Part shown: positions 37,401 to 44,280 of the stretch, one piece after another
Position numbering within the stretch: position 1 is the stretch's first letter
How the letters are laid out: each line of letters opens with the position of its first letter
Origin: Zhongshania aliphaticivorans
GTDB lineage: Bacteria; Pseudomonadota; Gammaproteobacteria; Pseudomonadales; Spongiibacteraceae
Length of the DNA stretch: 64,000 nt
Direction: 5' to 3'
NCBI RefSeq assembly: GCF_001586255.1
Contig: NZ_CP014544.1
Span: 599,001 to 663,000 of the forward strand
Position numbers and translations under genes: made by a program
The notes under the pieces: generated by a model
Databases searched by the model: none
The model's input: only the letters and a program-made list of their open reading frames with translations
Told to the model about the DNA's origin: nothing

Positions 37401-37947
37401 TATCAAGAGTCTTCAATCGGACGATCCCATGTGTGTCTGGCTTCCCTCCTGCGCAGAAGACGATGATGGTAAAGGCTATATAAATAGTGAGAAGAGCAAC
37501 TGCCTGCCATGGATCACGATGCCTGGACGTGAGCCGCGTCTCGATGGTGATGACCCAATCGCCAGTGCAGCCGTTTTGCACAAGCCTCGCATAGCGATAG
37601 GCATCGCCGATAGTTTGAATCTTAAAAGTCGTGGCCCGTTCGGCTGCAGTTGTACCGCCAGAGGCAGATTAAAAGCAGAATCAGAAGCCTGGGCTTATTC
37701 AAAATCGAGAGAAGGTGGATCTGGCGATGGTCATCGGCTGGTTGTAAATAAGGCGCTTCTTGAAAAGCTTCTTGTACGTAATAATTCTGATTTAATATTA
37801 CTGATTAACTTACAAAAACATGAAAGCGGATACCGATATGAAAGTGGTAAATATTGGCATACTGTGGCCGTAGTTCGTATTAAGAAATCTTTAAAGATCG
37901 AATATTTTAAGGGCGTTATTAACCATATCTGGAGTTCAAACTATTAA
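31489..37947 (+). CDS. Avs-like antiviral STAND NTPase with N-terminal Cap4/DUF4297-type nuclease-like domain
   Basis: 2152 residues from the ATG at 31489 (a TTG at 31480 would add three). Residues 10-110 match the pattern of Cap4/DUF4297 restriction-type nucleases: GHEYHEAW, then E45, D64 (ADLAFYYG) and Q85-x-K87 (QFKYS), a PD-(D/E)xK variant. A STAND NTPase follows, with Walker A AAGGTGKT (K302) and Walker B LVLFIDAIDNA (D399, D402). The remaining 1500 residues are helical repeat-like and would sense a target. In Avs proteins this C-terminal part recognises phage terminase or portal protein and switches on the effector. Size is at the upper end of that group. Subfamily cannot be set by eye. 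Stands alone, preceded by a recombinase. Confidence 0.82.
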   Translation: MSKTKRPIDKVRASRDGHEYHEAWAARHAMRILLPNSDLVGIAIEGLEPGDQRSASEETIEIADLAFYYGRRASFNGARKVCIAQFKYSIRDRSNPFRAADAKKTIEKFGKAFRSLRGKYGAPLVRKKVAFELHTNRPIYSPLVEALDALATGTAVSGEVKKQADQLKLACGLTGTALSEFAGKCSIQSLNDTLRESKAQLSSTIVDWFGNGSDAIARASLGDLKQMIRDKAGFAGTDRNIIEHTDILAALGLSDSSDLLPCPEALADVGDIVEREQLGEAVSLVANLDKPLMVRAAGGTGKTVFLDSICKSLSNDHETVFFDCFGGGNYRSPGDARHHPRRGFIHIANTLACRGLCDPIIPGSDDIDSLINTFRRRIEQSVATLASSNSKKSLVLFIDAIDNAAIHAKDKREDSFPVLLVEHLNANPVPGFKVVLSSRTERIPISDNSYVDFALRNFSLDETKCYLQARIPDVRESEIRVAQARSQGTPRILQYMLDTERGLLDESEINKKIVLNDLIQGRIDSALDEARQRGSKTEEINSFLAGLAVLPPPVPLNEYAQAHGMAISAIESFASDLSPLLERTKHGLIFRDEPTEDLVRERYGCLKTPLRFLAKNLLKMQAQSVYAARSLPDLLLLLGDARKLFTLAFDQTFPKEVTGSVGKRNIRLSRLKAAIRHAALEKNYDQLVELTVEMSTVAAVDRRGTDYILDFPDLVIAAQDTDATRRLFEARTGWQGTRHARLAIANTLSGDHDEALRHILATEDWVRHFHKQDRDDRPYGEGPKSIDNASVTFYLLGQKRFEDAANTLDRWYDWYTYKICEHVFGFVSHPQSNIEYCDVKGFLNVLSSKVGALTAALAHLDLKPLEQKALLSKISKAASDTDKIDVPVHGSRDTGEIINGFRKAASLALALQDRRSAKAIGKLLPTDRAGLWLFRDHYSEQYVFPFIFGVALNAAIKDIEVHEKDLMPSELRDAASGIKNSLAGIDFRQELEKRLAKRIRTGTQDQEKEKKPGSISYEDNQHAERFLNYRFEPLLDLTRKLSIVLRKPKGRADKAFKDLVKSWVETRKERDYYRAGRLSPFFTLLGLQLIQFTLWARDDLKAASVKTFLNQLHDLEIVSTSTLIELVSIFSKRSRLHDFAGQEAIRCASLIGSENEIDYRASLYARLGRAILPASMEESAEYFRAGLEQMDAIGSGDYQYTNHLFILAASVKGAELKEADFHTLSNIAELNLTDEPEKFPWYAFGQGMSRVSGCRGLAKLSRWDDRDKVTLDCTLRPYLTALVEDDKVAPEDAVALNWLADPADYWSCNTETFAKALAGKNSENKKQLVTELVEQFEANNPGLSTESTVKALAEISRSVLGTRSKIVSRLNSLYPHFGRVINTRNEHANYRSSDDLKLRRAADKREAKSQSVLTRVANSTRPGDYESLSSALAALSDSESAYRVKDDFFDKLRVKVGYGERAAYVRNISGSEHLNLYWKLDELKKCNELWSVSSGALKSVYRQLANALIFQHLDDLISNDSLSIYHLADISELSGLPLAELVLEIVKLFSEPESSVGAPVWLDFAHLICEQAGEGKGQAALTRLLRSDAAKLSGSVLDGEWKNGLYPKNKQAQIFAGLVWRQLGSPRASDRWRAAHCIRSFARFGKWRVVDALLAQLENQDAGPFHAPELRFYYLHAKLWLLIAIARISKDHPAEVSRYKSKLDRVLDDSDVRHVLMRHFAAKALITCIEAREITVSTKRESELRSVDQSPYPLLEEKLKKYNGDYHENRPKAAPKRAYDFSLEYDFNKEDVHYLSNVFGQPHWLVVDLISDIVHDMDDDAKSMYASGGRDGAPRARRGLSSAYHSYGEQLAWHGMMIAAGQLQKTKPATQDWWCDDPWNDWLSRYLLTRDDGVWISDILNRAPPEVTSILMERGKDGLGLTGDKRKILGLAGLDNGIDKSVVVAGSWFSADHIRVQISSALVRPREAKAVIKSLQSDDPMCVWLPSCAEDDDGKGYINSEKSNCLPWITMPGREPRLDGDDPIASAAVLHKPRIAIGIADSLNLKSRGPFGCSCTARGRLKAESEAWAYSKSREGGSGDGHRLVVNKALLEKLLVRNNSDLILLINLQKHESGYRYESGKYWHTVAVVRIKKSLKIEYFKGVINHIWSSNY

Positions 37948-38023
37948 GTTCGAATAAAGATATATTTTCAATATAAGCGAGTTATTTACTTCCTCCAGAG
38001 GAAATGCTCTATGTTTTCAGCAT

Positions 38024-38794
38024 TTAAATATTCTCAAGAGCGCGCATAATTTGCTCTTCAGGAGGTTCTTCGTAAATCAAGGTTGTTGATGGATTGACGT
38101 GACCTGCGATCTTCTGTGCGATCTTCACTGATTTTTTCTGCTTATGAATGACATTAGTTATAAGGGATCGTCGGCCGCTGTGCGAACTGGCCTTTTCGAC
38201 GCCAGCCCAGTCCCTCAGTATCACCGCCATATGTTCCTGTAGAGTGTTTGGGGAATACGGCCCACCTTTTTGAGTAATAAAAAGAGGGGAGGAAGGCATT
38301 AGAGTTCCGGTCTTTTCAAGTCGTAAGCGCAAATATTCTGTCAGCGCTGCGCGAAGTGCGGCGCTTACCATAGGGAGATCTCTAAATTTTCCGCGATGCT
38401 TCCTGACTGGTGGATAAAAATCCTCTGGTTTCACCTCAGCACCAGCTTTGGCTAGGGCTTCGACTTGGCGAACGACCTGGTTGAAACTCTCTACATTGAA
38501 ACTGACTGTTCTCCGCTGGTACTGGCTTTGGGACCGCCCCATAGCATCAGCACCTTTGGTGTAGGCTGCTGGCAGGCTCATGACTTCCAATAATTTGAAA
38601 TCCGTACCCGACGCATTCAGTTTCGCGACTTCTTTGACTTGGAGTAGCGCGATTTCTTGGGCCCGCAGCCCAAGCTTGAAACTGATCTGCATGATGGCTG
38701 TGTTCTTTTCAATGTGCCGGTGGTGCTGAATCACATCGAATACGTGGTCTTGTTGCTCGGCGGTGAGGACGCGCGCCTGGCCAGATTTAGGCAT
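38024..38794 (-). CDS. Short tyrosine recombinase
   Basis: About 256 residues from the ATG at 38794 (MPKSGQARVLT); an upstream extension to 38905 has no family support. The catalytic set is visible: arginine in LGLRAQEIALL, SHSGRRSLIT (H-x-x-R), and AGHVNPSTTLIYEEP with the tyrosine. No arm-binding domain. It differs clearly from the other recombinases in the window. It closes the accessory region on the right and faces the Avs-like gene tail to tail, so either it or the recombinase at 30.7 kb may have mobilised that gene. Confidence 0.9.
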   Translation of the reverse strand: MPKSGQARVLTAEQQDHVFDVIQHHRHIEKNTAIMQISFKLGLRAQEIALLQVKEVAKLNASGTDFKLLEVMSLPAAYTKGADAMGRSQSQYQRRTVSFNVESFNQVVRQVEALAKAGAEVKPEDFYPPVRKHRGKFRDLPMVSAALRAALTEYLRLRLEKTGTLMPSSPLFITQKGGPYSPNTLQEHMAVILRDWAGVEKASSHSGRRSLITNVIHKQKKSVKIAQKIAGHVNPSTTLIYEEPPEEQIMRALENI

Positions 38795-38905
38795 GAAAAA
38801 CCTCGAAGAGGGCTGTAACAATAATCCGTAATAATCATATTTTAACGGATTTTTGACTGAAGTGCGCCTATTTAGACAAAGTGCGGAGCATATTGATGAT
38901 TCCAC

Positions 38906-40009
38906 ATTCAGGCATGGCTCCGGTATTTTCCAACGAGCTGCCGGTGAAATTCGTTACCTTGAGCTCGCTACTAACAATATCGTCGCACCGTTTCAGGCAT
39001 TTTAGGTGAGATCGATGCGCCCGATAAATTCATTGAGCCGATAATTTGATCGACTATAAAAGCGATACTCTGAATTTGATACGCGCTTAATCATATCGGC
39101 AATCATTTCTCTGACCCTTAAAGCTACCTATCTGTTGAAGGTTAAGAGGTCATATGTAGGCCATTCCCGATATAAGAAGGTTTTTCACAACACTTACAAG
39201 CAAGCGGTTACCTGTTTGCTAACTTTGCGTGTAATTTGCCGACTTTACTTGGAAAGTTTGCTTACTTTGCTTGGATGACCAGCAAATCACTTAGCACTTG
39301 TTTGGTAGCGCATCTGTTGATTATAAATACTGATTTATAGTCAGAAGATGGCTCATGACGATTAGGCCCCATTTTGTATGTCATGGGCACTGTTTGGTGG
39401 TCGCGCTATATTCATCTTGTATTTCATGCTGAGCAACATTTTTTGTCGTGGGAATGCAGTAAATACAAAGGTCGTAGATGTGGTCTGAATTCCTTGCTGG
39501 ACCCAGTGGGAATCTCTTAATATACTGAATTATATACAAATAAAGTCGATGTTTGAGTGTGGAAATCCTCCCGCTATGGTGTAGTGACCGATTGAGACGT
39601 TTTCTAACTCCTTATTTCAAGGCTTATTGAACTGCCTTCGACGCTGGTTGGCAAACAGGATTCTAGTTCAGGAATGTTCATTAGAACTAAATGTGACTTA
39701 GTCCTAGGTTTTTCTTCGCGGGAGTTGAGTTAGGGCTTTCAGTTATGCGGGTAATTAAATCTAATAATTGCTATATAAAACAAACTATTAGGTTGTTTTT
39801 CGTGCCGTAATCAAGGCTTGTGTACGGTTATAGTAATGCGGGGATATCCTTCCCGAGCGAGGATAAATGCACTAATTGTGTAGGATTTTGCACGGGAGGT
39901 CAGTTCTCGTTGCTCTTTTATCGAGATACTACGCTCACTTACGGTTTTGCGATGGTTCGATTTTGATTGTCGTATTAGAAAATAATGAAGCATTTGCGAG
40001 GGATTTAAA
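38906..40009. other. 1.1 kb non-coding stretch at the right border of the accessory region
   Basis: No convincing gene on either strand; short open frames lack ribosome binding sites. It holds the tandem imperfect repeats at 39216-39274 and an inverted repeat at 39319-39342 (GATTATAAAT with ATTTATAGTC, four-base loop). The right end provides the promoter of the flavoprotein gene, whose ATG at 40010 has GAGGG upstream. A remnant attachment region is a reasonable reading. Confidence 0.5.
39216..39274. repeat. Three imperfect 16-17 bp direct repeats
   Basis: Units begin at 39216 (TTGCTAACTTTGCGTG), 39236 (TTGCCGACTTTACTTGG) and 39258 (TTGCTTACTTTGCTTGG), spaced 20 and 22 bases. Near two-turn spacing suggests protein-binding sites, for example recombinase arm sites or a regulator of the catabolic cluster. 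Confidence 0.5.
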
Positions 40010-41410
40010 ATGGCGGTAGTTCTCGAGGCAGATTATCTGATAGTTGGTGCTGGCGGGATGGGGATGGCGTTTGCAGATGAGATACTTTCTCACAGTGAAG
40101 CTTCTATTATCATTATCGATAAGAATTTTAGTCCAGGCGGGCATTGGAACTATGCTTATCCATTTGTGCGACTTCATCAAACATCTACATGTTATGGCGT
40201 AAATTCTACGGAATTGGGTGGTGATCAGCGCGATGAGTTTGGTTTGAATAAGGGCTGCTATGAGCTAGCAAGTGGTCGTGAAGTTGTCGCCTACTTTGAT
40301 AATGTGATGCGTCGCCGCTTTCTTGCGTCTGGTCGTGTCAAATATATACCAATGTGCGAATACGATAAGGAATCTGGTACAGCAAAGAATCTTGTTAGCG
40401 GCGAAATATACGAGTTTCGTACTAAAAAAATTGTTGATTCAACTTACTTGAATGTCACTGTGCCTTCGCAGCGGCCACCGACATTTGACTTGTCGGAAAG
40501 CGTAAAAGCAGTTGCAGTAAATGAGCTGCCGAGGGTCGCGCCGCATTATGATAATTTTGTTATTGTGGGGTCGGGGAAAACGGGAATGGACGCGGTATTA
40601 TTCCTGCTAAGTAATGGTATTGATCCTGATCGGATTACATGGGTCATGCCTGCTGATGCATGGATGTTTGATCGATTCACGGTGGATCCTGGTCGGAAGT
40701 TTAGCGATCCAGTAACCCAGTATGCTATTGGTATATTGCAATGCGCACTTGAAGCCGAAAATTATCGTGATTTTTACGACCGCCTAGCTGGTCGCGAATT
40801 AATTATGCAGTTAGATTCCTCAGTTAAGCCTACTCGCTGGCGTTGTGCAACCTTCACGCCGCTGGAGCTAGAACAACTTCGCAGAGTGAAAAACATTATA
40901 CGCATGGGTTATTTGGAGGCGGTAACTGCCACTGAAATGAAACTCACTAAAGGCTCGTGTGCTGTTCCCGCTAACGCGGTTTTTATTGATTGTGCCGCCG
41001 ATGGATTACCTAAGGTTCCTGAGGTTAAGGTATTTGATGGCAATACAATTACGCTGCAAACCGTCCGTATGTGTCAGCAGGTTTACAGTGCTGGGTTCAT
41101 CGGTAATGTGGAGTGCAATGTCGATGCTGACGAAGCTCGCAAGAATGAGCTGTGCCATCCAGTTCCGCTGCCATATCTGGAAATTGATTACTTACGCTGC
41201 GCGCTTCAAAATAGCAAAAATATGTCGGTTTGGTTAAGCGAGCCGGCGGTAGTAAAATGGATTAATGAGTCGCGTACGGATCTATTCAGTCCGCTTCTCG
41301 ATTTTGATGATCCAGAGATAGCTGCAAATATTCAGGCTATGGGTGAATTGATTCAAAAAGCAATTCCAAAGATGGAATCGCTCTTAAGTGAGGGGCGGTC
41401 TAGCAACTAG
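40010..41410 (+). CDS. FAD/NAD(P)-binding oxidoreductase, possible flavin monooxygenase
   Basis: 466 residues. The N-terminal FAD site G13-x-G15-x-x-G18 ends its beta-alpha-beta unit in IIIIDKN. It is followed by PGGHWNYAYPFVRLHQTS, which recalls the PGG.W segment of class B flavin monooxygenases. A second Rossmann motif G187-x-G189-x-x-G192 (IVGSGKTGMD) would bind NAD(P)H. This two-nucleotide-site layout fits single-component monooxygenases, which need no separate reductase. It is not the StyA type of styrene monooxygenase: length and motifs differ and no StyB-like reductase is near. As the first gene of the right-hand catabolic region it is the best candidate for the missing epoxidation step, by position only. 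Confidence 0.75.
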   Translation: MAVVLEADYLIVGAGGMGMAFADEILSHSEASIIIIDKNFSPGGHWNYAYPFVRLHQTSTCYGVNSTELGGDQRDEFGLNKGCYELASGREVVAYFDNVMRRRFLASGRVKYIPMCEYDKESGTAKNLVSGEIYEFRTKKIVDSTYLNVTVPSQRPPTFDLSESVKAVAVNELPRVAPHYDNFVIVGSGKTGMDAVLFLLSNGIDPDRITWVMPADAWMFDRFTVDPGRKFSDPVTQYAIGILQCALEAENYRDFYDRLAGRELIMQLDSSVKPTRWRCATFTPLELEQLRRVKNIIRMGYLEAVTATEMKLTKGSCAVPANAVFIDCAADGLPKVPEVKVFDGNTITLQTVRMCQQVYSAGFIGNVECNVDADEARKNELCHPVPLPYLEIDYLRCALQNSKNMSVWLSEPAVVKWINESRTDLFSPLLDFDDPEIAANIQAMGELIQKAIPKMESLLSEGRSSN

Positions 41411-41446
41411 TATTTCAGCTGTTCCACCCTGTTGTCTCTTTTATAG

Positions 41447-41467
41447 CGCCCCTTGTGGGCGTTTTTT
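41447..41467 (+). terminator. Rho-independent terminator
   Basis: CGCCC (41447-41451) and GGGCG (41457-41461) form a stem with a five-base loop, followed by six T. It lies 37 bases after the flavoprotein stop codon. Confidence 0.85.
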
Positions 41468-41556
41468 ATGCTTGGGAAAATAGTTGTGCCTAGATAATAA
41501 AAAATAGTTTGTTTAATATTTTTATCGATATAATTCGACGTTAGAAATTCGCGTTA

Positions 41557-42054
41557 TTAATGCTCATGCCGTGGAAACTCTTTTACTGACCGCCATATCC
41601 CTAGTAATGTAAGTACGATCATAACGTGTATACCGATCATGGGGAGGTATCCCGAAATATAAATAATGTCATTTGCGATGCCAGACTTGAATGGTCCCCC
41701 ACCAAAAGCTAAGCCTCTCGTACCAAATAAAGCATTAAAACAAGCCTGAATAGTGAATAGCCATGCCGCTGTGAGGGCTCCCCAGAAAAGCCATTTAAAT
41801 TGCGTATCGCTAATGCTGATGAATCTTCCTGCAGCGCCGAGACCAATTAGCATCAAGCCTTGCGTTATCGCTTCCATGTGGGCCATTCGCCACGCCCGGC
41901 CATCATCTGGGATGCTCACTGGTATGTCGATAGGGAGGGGCCATAAAACGATGCGATCTAGTAAGGCAAAAAACCATACCCAGCCAATTAAGAGGCTTAA
42001 GGCAATTAAGCTGAATCCATTTAGGAATAATAGTGCGCGAGTTCGGTCGGTCAT
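41557..42054 (-). CDS. Divergent member of the styrene oxide isomerase membrane family
   Basis: 165 residues with four hydrophobic segments (about 15-38, 65-82, 88-105, 130-152). It shares with the isomerase at 48.3 kb the loop DGRAWRMAHMEA against ADGWKRAHTGPA, keeping the histidine (H59 here, H58 there). It also shares RGLAFGGGPFKSG against RGLSFGDNKFGSG. In styrene oxide isomerase the histidine ligates heme b, which acts as Lewis acid on the epoxide. Overall identity is low. It could isomerise another epoxide or be a non-catalytic partner. Start ATG with GGGAGA upstream; PaaY-like gene precedes it by 43 bases on the same strand, suggesting an operon. Confidence 0.75.
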   Translation of the reverse strand: MTDRTRALLFLNGFSLIALSLLIGWVWFFALLDRIVLWPLPIDIPVSIPDDGRAWRMAHMEAITQGLMLIGLGAAGRFISISDTQFKWLFWGALTAAWLFTIQACFNALFGTRGLAFGGGPFKSGIANDIIYISGYLPMIGIHVMIVLTLLGIWRSVKEFPRHEH

Positions 42055-42097
42055 GATGTCTCCCGTCGAGGCTTACTTTAGATTTTTTGCATGTTTT

Positions 42098-42694
42098 TTA
42101 CGCGAATTCTTTTTTCCTGGCGTGTGACTTGGTGGTTAATCGAATACCCTCGGGCTTACTTATGCGCTCGGGTCTGCAAGTAGCTAATGTATCAAGGCTG
42201 CGTTGCGCAAGGTTTTGATATTCAAGTGTGCCGTTGCATTTCCAGCTTAATTCTTCCGGATTTAAGTCCCGTCGAATCTTTGCGGGCGAACCAAAAATAA
42301 GCTTATTTGGCGGTGATACAAAAGAGTCCGGTACCAGGCTATTGGCGCCGATGATACAGTTTGCGCCGATGTATGAGTTGTCTAGCACGGTGCTATGTAT
42401 TCCTACTAGACAATTTTCTTCTAGCGTGCAGCCGTGAATTACACTGCTGTGACCGATATGGCTGTTGCGTCCCAGTTTTGTTTGTTTGCCGGGAAAGCTG
42501 TGTACCACGCAGCAGTCCTGGATGTTTGAGCCTTCTTCTACATAAATTTGACCAAAGTCTCCTCTTAATACCGCATTAGGACCGATATAACATTTCCCTA
42601 AAATAACCACGTCGCCAATTATTACAGCTGTTGGGTGCACATACGAGTTTAGATCAAGGAAGGGAGTGACACCATCTATTGCATAAAAAGTCAT
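42098..42694 (-). CDS. paaY: PaaY-type left-handed beta-helix thioesterase
   Basis: 198 residues from the ATG at 42694, which gives the PaaY-like start MTFYAIDG; the longer reading from 42721 has no support. Hexapeptide repeats (about 20-130) form a left-handed beta-helix of the gamma carbonic anhydrase group. Histidines in VVHSFPG, SHIGHSS and VIHGC are the metal ligands. The C-terminal region EELSWKCNGTLEYQNLAQR matches PaaY. PaaY hydrolyses CoA thioesters that stall the phenylacetate pathway, freeing CoA. Finding it here supports phenylacetyl-CoA as intermediate. It is transcribed divergently from the CoA ligase gene and together with the isomerase-like gene. Confidence 0.9.
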   Translation of the reverse strand: MTFYAIDGVTPFLDLNSYVHPTAVIIGDVVILGKCYIGPNAVLRGDFGQIYVEEGSNIQDCCVVHSFPGKQTKLGRNSHIGHSSVIHGCTLEENCLVGIHSTVLDNSYIGANCIIGANSLVPDSFVSPPNKLIFGSPAKIRRDLNPEELSWKCNGTLEYQNLAQRSLDTLATCRPERISKPEGIRLTTKSHARKKEFA

Positions 42695-42968
42695 ATCGTA
42701 AAATCCCAAATGGAGAGGCAATATTAATGATACATATTTTATTAGGCGTGGTATATCAGTGTATTGCTACGCACCTCTTGTAAGTAAATTTTTCTGCTGT
42801 GGGTTTTGGTGACATTTCATCTCGTAGGTCCGAGTGCATAGAATTCCTTGAAGCCTCTCTCGGTGTTGCCGGAATTAGTTTGCACACTTAAGCAGGCCCT
42901 CTGCACCAACTGCGATGTTTGGCTCGACCTTTTGATGCATATTGCCCTATATCAGGAGGAAGAAGAAT

Positions 42969-44279
42969 ATGTCTAATTTAAAATCATTCACAAAATCTGG
43001 GCTAGAATCAATCGAAATGGCGAGCAAAGATGAGCTGCAATTGCTACAACTCTCGCGTCTTAAGAAAACGCTCGAGCATGCATATAATAATGTTCCCTTC
43101 TATAAAGAAAGTTTTGAAAAGGCTGGGGTTTGTCCTGATGACTTAAAGTCACTGTCTGATTTGTCAAAATTTCCATTTTTAGTGAAGCAAGATTTGCGAG
43201 ACAACTACCCGTTTGGGCTTTTTGCTGTTCCGCGTGAAGAGGTAGTCCGAGTTCATGCATCAAGTGGTACAACGGGCAAGCCAACGGTTGTTGGCTATAC
43301 CCAAAACGATATAGATACATGGGCTGATCTTGTCGCTCGTAGTATTTATGCCGCAGGCGGACGAGCTGGCGATATCATTCATATAGCCTATGGGTATGGA
43401 TTGTTTACAGGAGGCCTGGGTGCTCATTATGGTGCGGAGCGTCTGGGGTGTACTGTTATACCTATGTCTGGTGGCCAAACCGAAAAGCAAGTGCAGCTTA
43501 TCCAGGATTTCCGTCCTAAGATTATCATGGTAACGCCGTCATACATGTTGAATTTAATAGAAGAATTCGAGCGGCAGGGTATAGATCCGCGTGAAACAAG
43601 TTTGAAAATTGGTATTTTCGGTGCGGAACCGTGGACGAATGCCATGCGCAAAGAGATTGAGGAGCGAGCAGGAATAGACGCTGTTGACATCTACGGACTT
43701 TCTGAGGTGATGGGGCCTGGTGTGGCAAGTGAGTGCGTAGAATCAAAGGATGGTCCGGTGATCTGGGAGGACCACTTTTATCCAGAGATAATAGATCCCG
43801 TCACCGGTGAAGTTCTTCCTGATGGACAAGAGGGTGAGTTGGTCTTTACTTCGCTGACGAAAGAGGCGCTACCAGTAATTCGATACAGAACTCGCGATCT
43901 AACCCAGCTGCTGCCACCTACATCCCGTGGAATGCGTAGGATGGGAAAGATCACTGGTAGGTCGGATGACATGCTAATTATTCGCGGAGTAAATGTATTC
44001 CCTACTCAGATTGAAGAATTATTGCTAAAGCTGCCTGAGCTAGCGCCAATCTACTTGATCACTGTATCTAAGAGCGGGAATTTGGATTCAGTTGCTGTTG
44101 CTGTAGAGCTAGATAATAGCGCTCTCAATATTAGTTCTGATCGTAAGCTTGAAATTGTTAAGAAATTGCAGCATCTCGTTAAAATTCATGTGGGGATAAC
44201 GATTCATGTCGAATTGCAATCGCCAGGCTCTATGGAGCGATCAGTAGGTAAAGCGAAGCGCGTGATTGATCTTCGTTAA
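42969..44279 (+). CDS. paaK: Phenylacetate--CoA ligase
   Basis: 436 residues from the ATG at 42969 behind a strong AGGAGGAA; the upstream ATG at 42942 lies before that site. It activates phenylacetate to phenylacetyl-CoA with ATP. The AMP-binding loop SSGTTGKP is at 98-105. Further family segments are YGYGLFTGGLGAHYGAE, FGAEPW, YGLSEVMGPGVASEC and, near the C-terminus, IIRGVNVFPTQIEE. Length and order match PaaK. The next gene starts one base after its stop, so translation is coupled. It takes the arylacetate formed by the aldehyde dehydrogenase downstream. A ring-substituted substrate is possible. Confidence 0.94.
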   Translation: MSNLKSFTKSGLESIEMASKDELQLLQLSRLKKTLEHAYNNVPFYKESFEKAGVCPDDLKSLSDLSKFPFLVKQDLRDNYPFGLFAVPREEVVRVHASSGTTGKPTVVGYTQNDIDTWADLVARSIYAAGGRAGDIIHIAYGYGLFTGGLGAHYGAERLGCTVIPMSGGQTEKQVQLIQDFRPKIIMVTPSYMLNLIEEFERQGIDPRETSLKIGIFGAEPWTNAMRKEIEERAGIDAVDIYGLSEVMGPGVASECVESKDGPVIWEDHFYPEIIDPVTGEVLPDGQEGELVFTSLTKEALPVIRYRTRDLTQLLPPTSRGMRRMGKITGRSDDMLIIRGVNVFPTQIEELLLKLPELAPIYLITVSKSGNLDSVAVAVELDNSALNISSDRKLEIVKKLQHLVKIHVGITIHVELQSPGSMERSVGKAKRVIDLR

Positions 44280-44280
44280 T

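Noticed and set aside
40010-41410. Calling the flavoprotein a StyA styrene monooxygenase
   Set aside because: It has two nucleotide-binding motifs and a PGGHW segment, differs in length and sequence pattern from StyA, and no StyB-like reductase is nearby.
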